Of a stretch of 50,949 nt of DNA, positions 35,975 to 43,852 are shown piece by piece. The notes under the pieces are model-generated. The model was given only the letters and a program-made list of their open reading frames with translations. It was not told the DNA's origin and did no database searches. The position numbers were made by a program, and so were the translations under genes. How positions within the stretch are numbered: the stretch's first letter is position 1; each line of letters opens with the position of its first letter. This DNA comes from Candidatus Zipacnadia bacterium (GTDB lineage: Bacteria; Armatimonadota; Zipacnadia; JALGUG01), in assembly GCA_029820995.1 (NCBI GenBank), contig JALGUG010000019.1:1-50949 (forward strand), in the 5' to 3' direction.

Positions 35975-37267
35975 GTGAAGACCACGATCCAAGCCTTGAC
36001 CCTCGGCTTGGCTTTGATGCTCATGACGGCTGAGGCGGCCTCCGCCGGCTGGGTCTGGCTCTACGGGGGGCATAAGTACTTCGTGGCGGACCCGCGGCTG
36101 GAGGACGGCGAGCGGGGCAAGTACGCGGACCAGGACGGCGACGGGCGGCTGGACGCGATCATCCACCGATTGACGCTGCGGGTCTGCGACGAGACCGGGA
36201 AGGACCGCGAGCGGATCTTGCCCGGTGAGGTGGTGGTCTTTTCGGCTGCGCCGGAGTTTGGGGCCGATGCCGCGGATAGTCTGGAGCTAAAGCTGGAGGT
36301 CTTGGGTCCGGCGGGAGCGCTGCCGCTGAAGCTCGATCCCGCCGCTGCGGCTGCGAAGACAGCCGGTCAGGCCCCGCCGGTGTTTCGGGCCTCGTATCGC
36401 GTGCCCATTGACCTCTCCCCACGGTTGGGCGGCAGCTACGTGTTCACGGCGAGTCTGCGCATCGGCAAGGTCACGGCGCCGCGCGGCGTGGCGAAGCCGG
36501 TAAAGTTCAGGCTGATGGCGCGCGGCCAGAAAGACCGCTCGGAGGCTCTGCCGTATCGGCTCTCAGGAGGTTTGAAGCACCTGGGCCACGAGGTGCTCAA
36601 GTTCGGGGGGCGTCTGTTCCGCAATTTAGTGCCGGGCGGGAAGTCCGAGGCGGAGCCGGCATCGCTCAAGCCCCTGTCCGGCTCCGAGGCGGAGGACCGC
36701 GCCGAAGCGGCGCTCAAGCTGGAGGACGTGCCCTGGAGCGCGCGACACGACCAATTCCGGGCAGCAGGAGCCTGTGGATTGAAGAACAGGATTCGGCCCC
36801 CGAATGCACTCCTCGTGATACCCGCGGCAAAGCTGCTGGAAGACCGTGAGCAGTGGGGCGAGGCAGCCACGTTTTGGGCGGGGTGGATTCTGGCCCAGGA
36901 TGTGGGCCTGGCCCTGGGCCCCAACAGCCTGGAGGACGCCGCATGGGTCTCGGTCCAGGTGGACCGGATCGAATATGACTGCGTTCCGCTGGCCGTCGAG
37001 TTTCCGCAAAACGAGCCCTTGAGCGTGAACGTGCTGGTGCCCGCGAAGCAAGGCTCAAAGGAGCCTTGGATTCGCACGCAGGGCCGGCTGACCGTGCGAC
37101 AAGCGAAGGATAAGCCGGCACGCGCTACGCTGGAGGTGGTGCAGCGTTCCGCGGCCAGCTACGAAGTGGTGGCTCAGCTTGGCCTGCACTTCGTGCGGGA
37201 TGATCAAGCGGTAGAGGTCTCGCTTCCCATCGTGATTGATCTGCTCGAGCCGCGTGAGGGAGCCTGA
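35975..37267 (+). CDS. Secreted protein with a calcium-loop motif, unknown function
   Basis: 430 residues from a GTG at 35975 preceded by GGGGAGGTG. Signal peptide (VKTTIQALTLGLALMLM to ASAG). The mature part has WLYGGHKYFVADP, then DQDGDGRLDAII, an EF-hand-type calcium loop. Three beta-sandwich-like regions follow, with FSAAPEFGADAADSLELK, PRLGGSYVFTASL and FAGITR-type lysine-rich tails; a long hydrophilic middle (about 190-260) looks disordered. No family recognised. The 136-bp gap to the divergent gene should hold both promoters but none is clear. A hairpin after the stop is listed separately. Confidence 0.75.
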   Translation: MKTTIQALTLGLALMLMTAEAASAGWVWLYGGHKYFVADPRLEDGERGKYADQDGDGRLDAIIHRLTLRVCDETGKDRERILPGEVVVFSAAPEFGADAADSLELKLEVLGPAGALPLKLDPAAAAAKTAGQAPPVFRASYRVPIDLSPRLGGSYVFTASLRIGKVTAPRGVAKPVKFRLMARGQKDRSEALPYRLSGGLKHLGHEVLKFGGRLFRNLVPGGKSEAEPASLKPLSGSEAEDRAEAALKLEDVPWSARHDQFRAAGACGLKNRIRPPNALLVIPAAKLLEDREQWGEAATFWAGWILAQDVGLALGPNSLEDAAWVSVQVDRIEYDCVPLAVEFPQNEPLSVNVLVPAKQGSKEPWIRTQGRLTVRQAKDKPARATLEVVQRSAASYEVVAQLGLHFVRDDQAVEVSLPIVIDLLEPREGA

Positions 37268-37276
37268 GCGTCAAGA

Positions 37277-37306
37277 TCGCAGGCGGGACTGACTTGCAGC
37301 CTGCGA
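37277..37306 (+). terminator. Hairpin after the 35975 secreted protein gene
   Basis: An 8-bp stem TCGCAGGC/GCCTGCGA with a 14-nt loop, 10 nt after the stop. No T-run, so it is a weak candidate. Confidence 0.3.
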
Positions 37307-37460
37307 GGGCGGCAGGATTCATTGCCCGACAGGGAAGGGCCTTGTGCGGCACCTGTGAGAGTGTGATTGTGCGCACTGCAGGTGTGAAACTGGCCGGAAC
37401 CGGCGATACTGCTAGTCAGAGCCAGTGACGGGCCCAAGGCAGTCCAAGGAGGACAGAGGG

Positions 37461-38732
37461 ATGTTCTGCGAAGCATGTGGCACCAAGAATCCGCCCGATG
37501 CCGCCTTCTGCACCGAGTGCGGCGCCCCGCTGTCGGAGCGGCCCCAGCCTGCCGGTGCGGAGCCGCAAGAGGCCACCGAGGCTTCGACCCCCGCGCCACC
37601 GGCGCCACCTCTGCCGGTGCCGCCGGCCCCCGCGGCCTCGGCGCCGGTTCCGCCAGTTCCTGAGCAACCGCCGGCGCCGTCGCAGCCGCCGGCACCACTG
37701 ACCCCTGTGCCGGAAGTGCCCCGGGTGCCGCCAACGCCGGTGCCGCCCATTACGTTGCCTGCGCCTGCGGCCTCCAAAGAATCTCCTCCACCGGCAGCGT
37801 CACCCGTGGGGCCCGCGAATGTGGCCCTGCCTACCGAAGTGGTCGCGGCACCCAAGAAGGGAGGCAGCGGGGCCATTGTGGCAGTGCTCGTGATCGTCGT
37901 GCTGGTCATAGCCGCCGCGGGTGCCGCCGTGTGGTACTTCAAGTACTACAAGGAAGAACCGATCAAGGACAGTGAGGTGACTGCATCCACGGTGGATACC
38001 GGCGTCGAGCCGCCGACTACGGAGAGCGCAAAGCCGCAAGCGGAATCAGCGGCCGAGCAGCCGCCCGAGACGTCGTCACCCGAGGCGCCCGTCACCTCCT
38101 ATGCCGCGGAGTCGCCGGAGAGCGAGGCCCCGTGCGGCTTTGTGGCGCTGCACGGCGTAGAGCTGTTCGGCTTCCCGGTCGGCGTGGGCAGCCTCTCCGC
38201 GGAGGGCAGGGCCGCCGCAGTGGCCAAGAACCTGAACGGGATGCTCAGCGCCCAGGGGCCGCGGGCGGACCGGTTGCGCCAGCGAGCGGGCGCGGGCGTC
38301 CAGATAATCTACTGGGTGGACGAATCCTCCCAGCGGCACAACCTCGTCACCATCGATTCAAAGCTCGCCCGGAGTGTGGGGGCCCCGGCCCCGGTTCTGG
38401 GAGCCTGGTGGCTGGCAGTGCTCAAGGATCACCTGCTGGTTCTGGCGGGGAGCAATCCGAAAGCCACCAAGGACACGCCGCTGTTTGCCGCTTTTGAGGC
38501 GCTCGCCGCGGCCGGCGGCGGCCCACAGGCCTACGAGAAGATCGCTGACAGCGATCGCGAGCTGCTGAACAGTGCCGCTCTCGAGGTTCCCGCCGAGTTC
38601 CGCCCCTCGGGGCCTCCGCAACAGGAGCAGCGCCCGCCGCAGCGGACCCGACCTTCGCGGCCGCCTCGGCCTGCTCGTCCGCCGGCCGAGCGACCGTGGC
38701 CGCGTGTGCCGGGGGACCAGCCGCCGGAATGA
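37461..38732 (+). CDS. Zinc-ribbon, proline-rich single-pass membrane protein
   Basis: 423 residues, ATG 37461 with AGGAGG upstream. Residues 1-25 are a double CxxC zinc ribbon (FCEACGTKNPPDAAFCTECG). A proline-alanine tract (about 28-130) separates it from one transmembrane helix (about 138-160, AIVAVLVIVVLVIAAAGAAV). An extracytoplasmic part about 165-390 has a beta-alpha pattern (GVELFGFPVGVGSLSAEGR, LRQRAGAGVQIIYWVDE) and a proline-arginine tail. This cytosolic-ribbon plus outer-domain layout is seen in many unnamed bacterial proteins. Function unknown. It converges on pilB; a strong shared hairpin follows. Confidence 0.8.
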   Translation: MFCEACGTKNPPDAAFCTECGAPLSERPQPAGAEPQEATEASTPAPPAPPLPVPPAPAASAPVPPVPEQPPAPSQPPAPLTPVPEVPRVPPTPVPPITLPAPAASKESPPPAASPVGPANVALPTEVVAAPKKGGSGAIVAVLVIVVLVIAAAGAAVWYFKYYKEEPIKDSEVTASTVDTGVEPPTTESAKPQAESAAEQPPETSSPEAPVTSYAAESPESEAPCGFVALHGVELFGFPVGVGSLSAEGRAAAVAKNLNGMLSAQGPRADRLRQRAGAGVQIIYWVDESSQRHNLVTIDSKLARSVGAPAPVLGAWWLAVLKDHLLVLAGSNPKATKDTPLFAAFEALAAAGGGPQAYEKIADSDRELLNSAALEVPAEFRPSGPPQQEQRPPQRTRPSRPPRPARPPAERPWPRVPGDQPPE

Positions 38733-38757
38733 TCGGACTCGAACACCGCCTCTGAGA

Positions 38758-38796
38758 ACGACGGGGGTGGCTCTGCCGCCTAGAGCCCCCCGTCGT
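38758..38796. terminator. Convergent-gene terminator hairpin
   Basis: ACGACGGGGG pairs with CCCCGTCGT, with an inner GGCTCT/AGAGCC stem and a 7-nt loop, between the ends of the zinc-ribbon gene and pilB. Probably terminates both. Confidence 0.65.
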
Positions 38797-38805
38797 ACTG
38801 CCCGG

Positions 38806-40632
38806 CTATTCCTCCAACGTGAAAATAGCGCGGACCACCTCGGCGGCCGTCGTCATGCCGCTATTGATCTTCATCAGGGCGTCTTCACGCATGGTTCTCA
38901 TTCCCGCTTGCCGTGCAGCCTCCCGCAGCTCCGCAGCCGTGGCGCGGTGGGTGATCAGGTCACGGATCTTGTTGTCCATCCGCATCAGCTCGAAGGCCCC
39001 GACGCGTCCGTAGTAGCCCGTATTGCGACACTGCTCGCATCCGCGACCGCGGTGGAAGGTAATCTGGGAGGCCTGGGAGGTGGACAGACCGAGCTGGTCC
39101 AGCTCGAGCGGGGTCGGCTCACAGACCTCGCGGCAACGAGGGCAAATGCGCCGGATGAGACGCTGGGCCAGAACGCCGATGATCGAGGAGGCGATCAGGT
39201 AGGGCTCTACGTCCATGTCAATCAGACGCGTGGCCGCGCTGGGAGCGTCGTTCGTGTGCAGGGTGCTGAGCACCAGGTGACCTGTCAGGGAGGCCCGGAA
39301 GGCCATCTCGGCCGTGTCGTAGTCGCGGATCTCACCCACCAGGATAATATCGGGGTCCTGGCGGAGAATGGATCGCAGGGCACTGGCGAAGGTCAGGTCA
39401 ATCCGGTAGTGCACCTGAGTTTGGTTGACGCCCTCGACTTCGTACTCGATGGGGTCTTCCACGGTAGTGATGTTCTTGCTTTCATCCTTGATCTCGTGCA
39501 GGGAAGCATACAGGGTCGTGCTCTTGCCGCTGCCGGTGGGGCCGGTGACCAGGATCATGCCCTGCGGGCTGTGCAACATCTCCTGATAGGCCTTCTGGGT
39601 GTCCGGCAGGAACCCGAGCTGATTGAGCGATACGAGCGCCTGGCTCTTGTCGAGAATGCGCAAGACCGCCTTCTCGCCGTGAAAGGTCGGCAGCGTGGAA
39701 ACGCGCAGGTCAATGGGCCGATCGTCCACGACGGCGGCGAAGCGCCCGTCGTGGGGCAGCCGAGTCTCAGCGATATCAATATCGGACAGGATTTTGATGC
39801 GCGATACGACGTAGCGGTGCAGGTCAAGGTCCAGCTCGCTGACGACGAGGAGCTGACCATCCACCCGATAGCGCACCACAACCTTCTCACTCCGCGGCTC
39901 GATGTGGATGTCCGAGGCACGCATCCGCACGGCGTTGCGCAGGATGGCCTCGACGACCCGGACCACGGGCGCCTGGTCCAACATGGCCAACAGGTCTTCG
40001 TCCACGCCGGCCAGGGCGTCCTCGTGGGCCACTTGCATCCCCAGGTCCACGGCATCGGTCTTGGCGGCGGTCAGTTGAGTGCGCACGCGGGTGGAATAGT
40101 ACTGTTCGATGGCGCGGGTCAGTTCTTCGGCGTCGACCTCGATGGGTTCGACCTTGCGACCGGTACGCCGCCGGACCTCGTCAATGGCAAACACGTCGGT
40201 AGCGTCGGCCATGGCGATGACAATCCGGCCTTCGCTCATGGCGATGGGCAGCACCTTGTACTGTTCGGCCACGGCCCGTGGCACCTCGTTGAGTGCCTCG
40301 GGGTCTATCTCGTATTCAGCCAGACTGGCCCGATGTACCAGGCCCTGCTCCTTCGCCGGAGCCGGCGCGGGCTGAGACGCAGCGGCCGCAGCAGGCGCCT
40401 GAGCCCCGGCGGGGGACGGTGGTGCAGCCGGCGGATCAGGCATTGCCTCTGCGGGGGCGCTCTCGGCTACACGAGCGATGTCGTGGGCTGTTACCAGGCC
40501 CAGTTGCAGCAGGCACTGGGCTAAGCCGCCCGGACCGGAGGACATGCTTTGGGCCTGCGCCAGATCGGCCGCAGTAATCAGGCCCTGCGACAACAGAGCT
40601 TGGGCCAAATAATCGTCATTGATCGGAGACAT
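38806..40632 (-). CDS. pilB: Type IV pilus / type II secretion assembly ATPase (GspE/PilB)
   Basis: 608 residues from ATG 40632 (GAGGGG site). Hexameric cytosolic motor that drives pilin extension. N-terminal MshEN-like repeats (LAQALLSQGLITAADLAQAQ, LLQLGLVTAHDIARV), a proline-rich linker, and the T2SSE core with Walker A GPTGSGKSTTL, the Asp box DPIEYEVEGVNQ, Walker B ILVGEIRDYDTAEMA and HTNDAPSAATRLIDM. The zinc-binding CxxC pairs are in RICPRCREVC and GCEQCRNTGYYG. The other pilus genes here (single GspF, prepilin) lie divergently downstream of 42000. pilT is not in the window. Confidence 0.95.
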   Translation of the reverse strand: MSPINDDYLAQALLSQGLITAADLAQAQSMSSGPGGLAQCLLQLGLVTAHDIARVAESAPAEAMPDPPAAPPSPAGAQAPAAAAASQPAPAPAKEQGLVHRASLAEYEIDPEALNEVPRAVAEQYKVLPIAMSEGRIVIAMADATDVFAIDEVRRRTGRKVEPIEVDAEELTRAIEQYYSTRVRTQLTAAKTDAVDLGMQVAHEDALAGVDEDLLAMLDQAPVVRVVEAILRNAVRMRASDIHIEPRSEKVVVRYRVDGQLLVVSELDLDLHRYVVSRIKILSDIDIAETRLPHDGRFAAVVDDRPIDLRVSTLPTFHGEKAVLRILDKSQALVSLNQLGFLPDTQKAYQEMLHSPQGMILVTGPTGSGKSTTLYASLHEIKDESKNITTVEDPIEYEVEGVNQTQVHYRIDLTFASALRSILRQDPDIILVGEIRDYDTAEMAFRASLTGHLVLSTLHTNDAPSAATRLIDMDVEPYLIASSIIGVLAQRLIRRICPRCREVCEPTPLELDQLGLSTSQASQITFHRGRGCEQCRNTGYYGRVGAFELMRMDNKIRDLITHRATAAELREAARQAGMRTMREDALMKINSGMTTAAEVVRAIFTLEE

Positions 40633-40686
40633 CGCTTTCCCCTCTTCGGCGGCAAACGAAGCGCCGGGGCCTTGACCCGATCCGCC

Positions 40687-40716
40687 TTGACGCTCCGCGC
40701 GCGACTGTGCTATTCT
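40687..40716 (+). promoter_or_regulatory. Sigma-70-like promoter for the TPR gene
   Basis: -35 TTGACG at 40687-40692, 18-bp spacer, -10 TATTCT at 40711-40716, about 60 nt before the TPR-gene ATG. The divergent pilB promoter must lie in the same 147-bp gap but is not clear. Confidence 0.5.
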
Positions 40717-40779
40717 CGTCCGGACAGTCACATTATTCCCACTTGTATTCTCTCTGCCTGCGGATTCTCCCTGTTAGCC

Positions 40780-41274
40780 ATGTGGCCTTTTCACCCAAAA
40801 CCTCAAGATCCGGTCGCCCGCAGCCTTGCCAAGGGTCGCGAGGCGATGCGCAAGCGGCAATTCGGCCCGGCCGCGGCGGCTTTCCGGGAGGTGACCGAGG
40901 CGGCACCGGATCGCTTCGAGGGACACGTGAACCTGGGCGCGGCCTATTACAATGAGGGGCGGTTCACGCCGGCAATTGAGGCATTGGAACGGGCCCTGGA
41001 GCTGCAGCCGGACCACCCCGCGGCCCTGCTCAACCTCGCGGCGGCGCATAATGCACTAGGGCATGTGGACCAGGCAATCGAGGTCCTGGAGCGGCTGATC
41101 GAGAAGACTCCCAATCACCCCGCCGCGCACTATAATCTGGCTATCGCCTACGCGAAGAAGGGACGATACCAGGAGGCGTTGGCCGCAGTGAACCAGGAGC
41201 TGGCGCTCTCGCCGACGCATCCCTTGGCGAGGCAGTTCAAGGAGCAGCTCGAGGGCGGGGCGGCACTTGAGTAG
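40780..41274 (+). CDS. Tetratricopeptide-repeat protein
   Basis: 164 residues, four TPR units from about residue 20: AMRKRQFGPAAAAFREVTEA, then HVNLGAAYYNEGRFTPAIEA, LNLAAAHNALGHVDQAIEVL and YNLAIAYAKKGRYQEALAAV, each with the W-L-G-Y-A-F-A-P pattern. No signal peptide or transmembrane segment; probably a cytosolic scaffold. Placed divergently from pilB, so it may serve pilus assembly, as some pilus loci encode TPR proteins (PilF-like), but this one is not lipidated. Confidence 0.85.
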   Translation: MWPFHPKPQDPVARSLAKGREAMRKRQFGPAAAAFREVTEAAPDRFEGHVNLGAAYYNEGRFTPAIEALERALELQPDHPAALLNLAAAHNALGHVDQAIEVLERLIEKTPNHPAAHYNLAIAYAKKGRYQEALAAVNQELALSPTHPLARQFKEQLEGGAALE

Positions 41275-41352
41275 GAGCCGGGCGCGGCCGCGACACACCC
41301 TGGGGCGCGAGGACTCCAGGCGGAACTAGAGGCGCACGACGGAGTAGAGGCG

Positions 41353-41790
41353 TTGACATGCGAGGTGCTTCTCCGACGTTGCGCCTCAGACTGCAGAGGC
41401 CATGCCGAGAGCTTCGAGCGGTTAGTCGCTCTTGTGTGGCAGCGTCAAGGCTACACCACCCGACTGACGCCGCAGTCGGGGGACCGCGGTGTCGACATCT
41501 ATGCCACCCGGCGCTCCCCCGGCGGATCCGAGCAGATCGCTATCCAGTGCAAGTTGCAGTCCAGGCCGGTGAGCCGTGAGGTAGCGCAGAGGCTCAACGG
41601 CGAGGTGCACAGCGACCCATCACTCCGTGGAGGGGTGATCGTGACGAACAACGACTTCACGCGCGATTGTCTTGAGTGGGCCAGGGGAGTGGGTGCCATC
41701 CAGCTGGTCAACGGACGCGAGCTGTGCGAGATAGCGGATAGGCTGGGTATCGGCGGCGATGACTTCAGGTGTGTACTGCGTGGGGACTGA
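41353..41790 (+). CDS. Mrr-like restriction-endonuclease-fold protein
   Basis: 145 residues from a TTG at 41353 (GGAG eight bases upstream). Residues 17-110 match the Mrr catalytic fold: FERLVALVWQRQGYTTRLTPQ, SGDRGVDIYATR with the metal-binding aspartate, then QIAIQCKLQSRPVSREV where Q-x-K supplies the catalytic glutamine and lysine, and GGVIVTNNDFT. The N-terminal DNA-binding winged helix of full Mrr is absent, so it is either a short standalone nuclease or a remnant. Neighbours are TPR and GspF genes; no modification gene is present, so a restriction-system role cannot be claimed. Confidence 0.75.
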   Translation: MTCEVLLRRCASDCRGHAESFERLVALVWQRQGYTTRLTPQSGDRGVDIYATRRSPGGSEQIAIQCKLQSRPVSREVAQRLNGEVHSDPSLRGGVIVTNNDFTRDCLEWARGVGAIQLVNGRELCEIADRLGIGGDDFRCVLRGD

Positions 41791-42072
41791 TCTGGCCAGG
41801 TGCGCTTGGGCACGAGGTGCCCCGCCGGTGGGGATCGGGTCACGGTGCCCCTTGAGAGTGTGGACATACCTCTCAATGACCTCCCCCATCTCAGCCAGGT
41901 CCTCTTCGCTTTTTGGCGGCTGCTGATGGATCGGGGAGCCTGGGCAGGATGACGCTGGACTCGCCGACGGCCTCGTGAAGGAGCACACAGAGGGTGGGGC
42001 GGCGGTACCGTCGTGCTCATGAGCGGCAAGCGGGGCAAGCGAGCCGAGGGGACCAGGGGGAGGAGACCGACC
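41791..42072. other. Gap between the Mrr-like and GspF genes, no convincing gene
   Basis: 282 bp. The minus strand keeps a frame open across 41620-41988 with a coding-like stretch (PPKSEEDLAEMGEVIERYV, then HTLKGHRDP) ahead of shadow sequence over the Mrr gene. It might be a gene remnant. No promoter or terminator was identified. Confidence 0.3.
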
Positions 42073-42642
42073 ATGGCTCAGCGCGGGTCGGAGATTACCA
42101 ACGAGGATCTGGCGCTCTTATGCCGTCAGGCGGGCAGCCTGATTCACGCCGAGGTCAATATCCTCGACGTGCTGGAGGCGCTGCGGAATCAGTCAGACAA
42201 GGCACAGATGGTGGAGATCATCGATTCCGTTCGGCATGACCTCGAGATGGGACGCACTCTGGCCACTGCGTTCAGTCGGTATCCCAACAACTTCTCGCCC
42301 TTCTTCATCTCGATGATCCGGCAAGGGGAGCTGGAGGGAGAGCTCGATCAGGCCTTCCTCAACCTGGCTCAGCACTACGAGTCGCGACTGGGCGGCACCG
42401 TGGACGCTCGGCGGATGCGCGGTGGTGCGGGCTTCGACTGGGAGGCGGCCGCGACGGCCTTCAAATGGATCGTCGTGTGGTTGGCGGCACTGGTTTCCGC
42501 GGCGTGCCTGGCGGGAGCCGGGCTGTGGGCCGCGGCGAAGTTGGGCGCCTTCGAGGAAGCATGGCTGGGGCCGGCGATGTGTCTGCTGGTGGGGCTGATC
42601 ATGTTCCTGGGCGTTCTGCTGTTTTCCGTTCGCCGTCGCTAG
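42073..42642 (+). CDS. Single-domain GspF/PilC-like membrane protein
   Basis: 189 residues from ATG 42073 (GGGAGGAG site; in-frame GTG 42013 and ATG 42019 upstream lack one). Residues 5-120 carry one T2SSF-type helical domain: LALLCRQAGSLIHAEVNILDVLEAL, DLEMGRTLATAFSRYP, FSPFFISMIRQGELEGELDQAFLNLA. Two transmembrane helices follow (about 138-162 and 168-187). Full PilC/GspF proteins have two such domains and about 400 residues, so this is half-size. It lies directly upstream of the prepilin gene, which suggests a pilus-platform role. Confidence 0.8.
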   Translation: MAQRGSEITNEDLALLCRQAGSLIHAEVNILDVLEALRNQSDKAQMVEIIDSVRHDLEMGRTLATAFSRYPNNFSPFFISMIRQGELEGELDQAFLNLAQHYESRLGGTVDARRMRGGAGFDWEAAATAFKWIVVWLAALVSAACLAGAGLWAAAKLGAFEEAWLGPAMCLLVGLIMFLGVLLFSVRRR

Positions 42643-42741
42643 TCGCGGGAAAACAGAGGGAGGTCCTCCATCGCAAAGGGGGAAGCAACATTAGGGCGGG
42701 GGGCTCAACGGCCGCCCCGGAACATCATGGAGGTGAGTGTT

Positions 42742-43425
42742 GTGCCCAAGCGTCGCGGCTTTACATTGATTGAGCTGTTGGTGGTGGTGGCGATCATCGC
42801 CATCTTGGCCGCCATTCTCTTCCCTGTATTTGCCCGGGCTCGAGAAAAGGCGCGCCAGGCGAGCTGTCAGTCGAACTTGAAGCAGATCGTCCTCGGCCTC
42901 AAGATGTACGAGCAAGATTACGATGATCTGGGCCTTGGCGGCGAGATCTACTGGAACAGCAATCCGGACTACTCGCGCTACTGGGGTATCCCGATTTACC
43001 CTTACACGCAAAACCGGCAGGTCTACATTTGTCCGTCCCGCACCGGGTTTACCTTTCGACTGCGCAATGACGTCACGGGATACATCGAGATCTGGGACGC
43101 CAGCTACGGCTACAACATGAATCTGGCCAGCGTGAAGATGACGTATCTGAAGCACCCCTCGGAGACCATTTACCTCCTGGACGCGTACACGCCCTGGCTG
43201 GACACGACAACCGACATCTACGACCGTGTTGGTGACGGCTACTACGAGGACACGGCCCTCGAAACGGACTGGCACAATGACGGCCTGAACGTGGCCTACG
43301 TGGACGGCCATGTGAAGTATCAGAAGCTAACCAATATCCGCTGGAACCAGATCTTCTGGAGGACTCAGGACATCAATCACGTGGACTACAATCGCGCAAT
43401 GAAGTCAATTACGGACCCCTACTAG
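42742..43425 (+). CDS. Type IV prepilin-like protein (Armatimonadota/Planctomycetes type)
   Basis: 227 residues from a GTG at 42742 placed 8 nt after GGAGG; an ATG at 42727 gives five more residues but lies inside that site. The leader PKRRG and cleavage before FTLIEL fit a prepilin-peptidase substrate, followed by the hydrophobic helix [20 protein letters not shown]. Then [19 protein letters not shown], typical of Armatimonadota, and MYEQDYDD. The C-terminus has [15 protein letters not shown], the DG motif of the DUF1559-type family. Such proteins often occur in many copies and are thought to be pseudopilins. Follows the GspF gene by about 100 bp; a hairpin terminator follows at 43512. Confidence 0.9.
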   Translation: MPKRRGFTLIELLVVVAIIAILAAILFPVFARAREKARQASCQSNLKQIVLGLKMYEQDYDDLGLGGEIYWNSNPDYSRYWGIPIYPYTQNRQVYICPSRTGFTFRLRNDVTGYIEIWDASYGYNMNLASVKMTYLKHPSETIYLLDAYTPWLDTTTDIYDRVGDGYYEDTALETDWHNDGLNVAYVDGHVKYQKLTNIRWNQIFWRTQDINHVDYNRAMKSITDPY

Positions 43426-43511
43426 ACAGTCTGGACACTAGACAGGTCAGCCGGCGCAGTTCCCCCGCGGGCCGTTCCGCGATGGTACGGCTCGTTCAGG
43501 TGCGCTCTAAC

Positions 43512-43541
43512 GCGAGAGCTCCCCGCATGGGGAGCTCTCGC
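43512..43541 (+). terminator. Perfect 13-bp hairpin after the prepilin gene
   Basis: GCGAGAGCTCCCC pairs with GGGGAGCTCTCGC around a GCAT loop, followed by CCTTAGG instead of a T-run. Very stable; termination or mRNA 3'-end protection. Confidence 0.6.
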
Positions 43542-43551
43542 CCTTAGGGGT

Positions 43552-43565
43552 GTCGCGGCCGCGAC
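43552..43565. repeat. Perfect 14-bp GC palindrome
   Basis: GTCGCGGCCGCGAC is its own reverse complement. Overlaps the stem CGGCCGC/GCGGCCG that can form between 43556 and 43574. Possible protein-binding site, low certainty. Confidence 0.3.
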
Positions 43566-43670
43566 GTGCGGCCGGTTGCCCGGCACAAGAACGTCGCGCC
43601 ACCGGGGCGCCTGTGCTTGCTACCCGCCTTCAGTTGCAGTATCACCGGCACCTCCGCCGGTTGTGTTGTC

Positions 43671-43700
43671 CCGGTTGGTGCACACCCCGGAGATTTTTTT
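43671..43700 (+). terminator. Intrinsic terminator ahead of the mraZ promoter
   Basis: CCGG and GGT arms pair with ACC and CCGG around a GCAC loop (43671-43690, two unpaired T), then AGA and seven T at 43694-43700. It insulates the division cluster from upstream transcription. Confidence 0.6.
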
Positions 43701-43722
43701 GCCGCCGTTCTGCGTTTAGGCC

Positions 43723-43751
43723 TTGACAAGTGCGATAGGTCGCGCTATTGT
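43723..43751 (+). promoter_or_regulatory. Sigma-70-like promoter for the mraZ division cluster
   Basis: -35 TTGACA at 43723-43728, 17-bp spacer, -10 TATTGT at 43746-43751. Transcription would start near 43758, right in front of the phased repeats. Confidence 0.75.
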
Positions 43752-43760
43752 AAGTCCATC

Positions 43761-43820
43761 TTGTTCCGAACTGTGCCTGGCGAGTCCGACAAGTGCCGAA
43801 GCGTGTCGAAATCAGCCGAA
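43761..43820 (+). promoter_or_regulatory. Probable MraZ operator: 10-bp-phased CCGAA repeats
   Basis: Exact 10-bp register: CCGAA at 43766, CCGAC at 43786, CCGAA at 43796, TCGAA at 43806, CCGAA at 43816, with the 43776 position degenerate. MraZ proteins bind sets of direct repeats with 10-bp spacing near their own promoter (TGGG type in E. coli). Here the core differs, but position and phasing fit autoregulation. Confidence 0.6.
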
Positions 43821-43852
43821 TGCAATCAGATAGCTGACCAGGTGGGATCCTC

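Larger units (their letters stand above)
43426..43722. other. Hairpin-rich spacer, no protein gene
   Basis: Nothing coding is convincing here; a minus-strand frame at 43544-43729 is low complexity. The stretch holds three hairpins (43512-43541, 43556-43574, 43671-43690) and a T-run. It could carry a small RNA between the prepilin terminator and the one at 43671. Confidence 0.4.

Noticed and set aside
38572-40524. 650-residue plus-strand open frame opposite pilB
   Set aside because: It is a shadow of the pilB coding strand, low complexity, with no recognised motif; pilB explains the region.
41353-41790. Complete restriction-modification system around the Mrr-like gene
   Set aside because: No methyltransferase or specificity gene is near; only an isolated nuclease-fold protein.
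43544-43729. 61-residue minus-strand open frame
   Set aside because: Basic low-complexity text crossing the terminator T-run and the mraZ promoter; no ribosome site.
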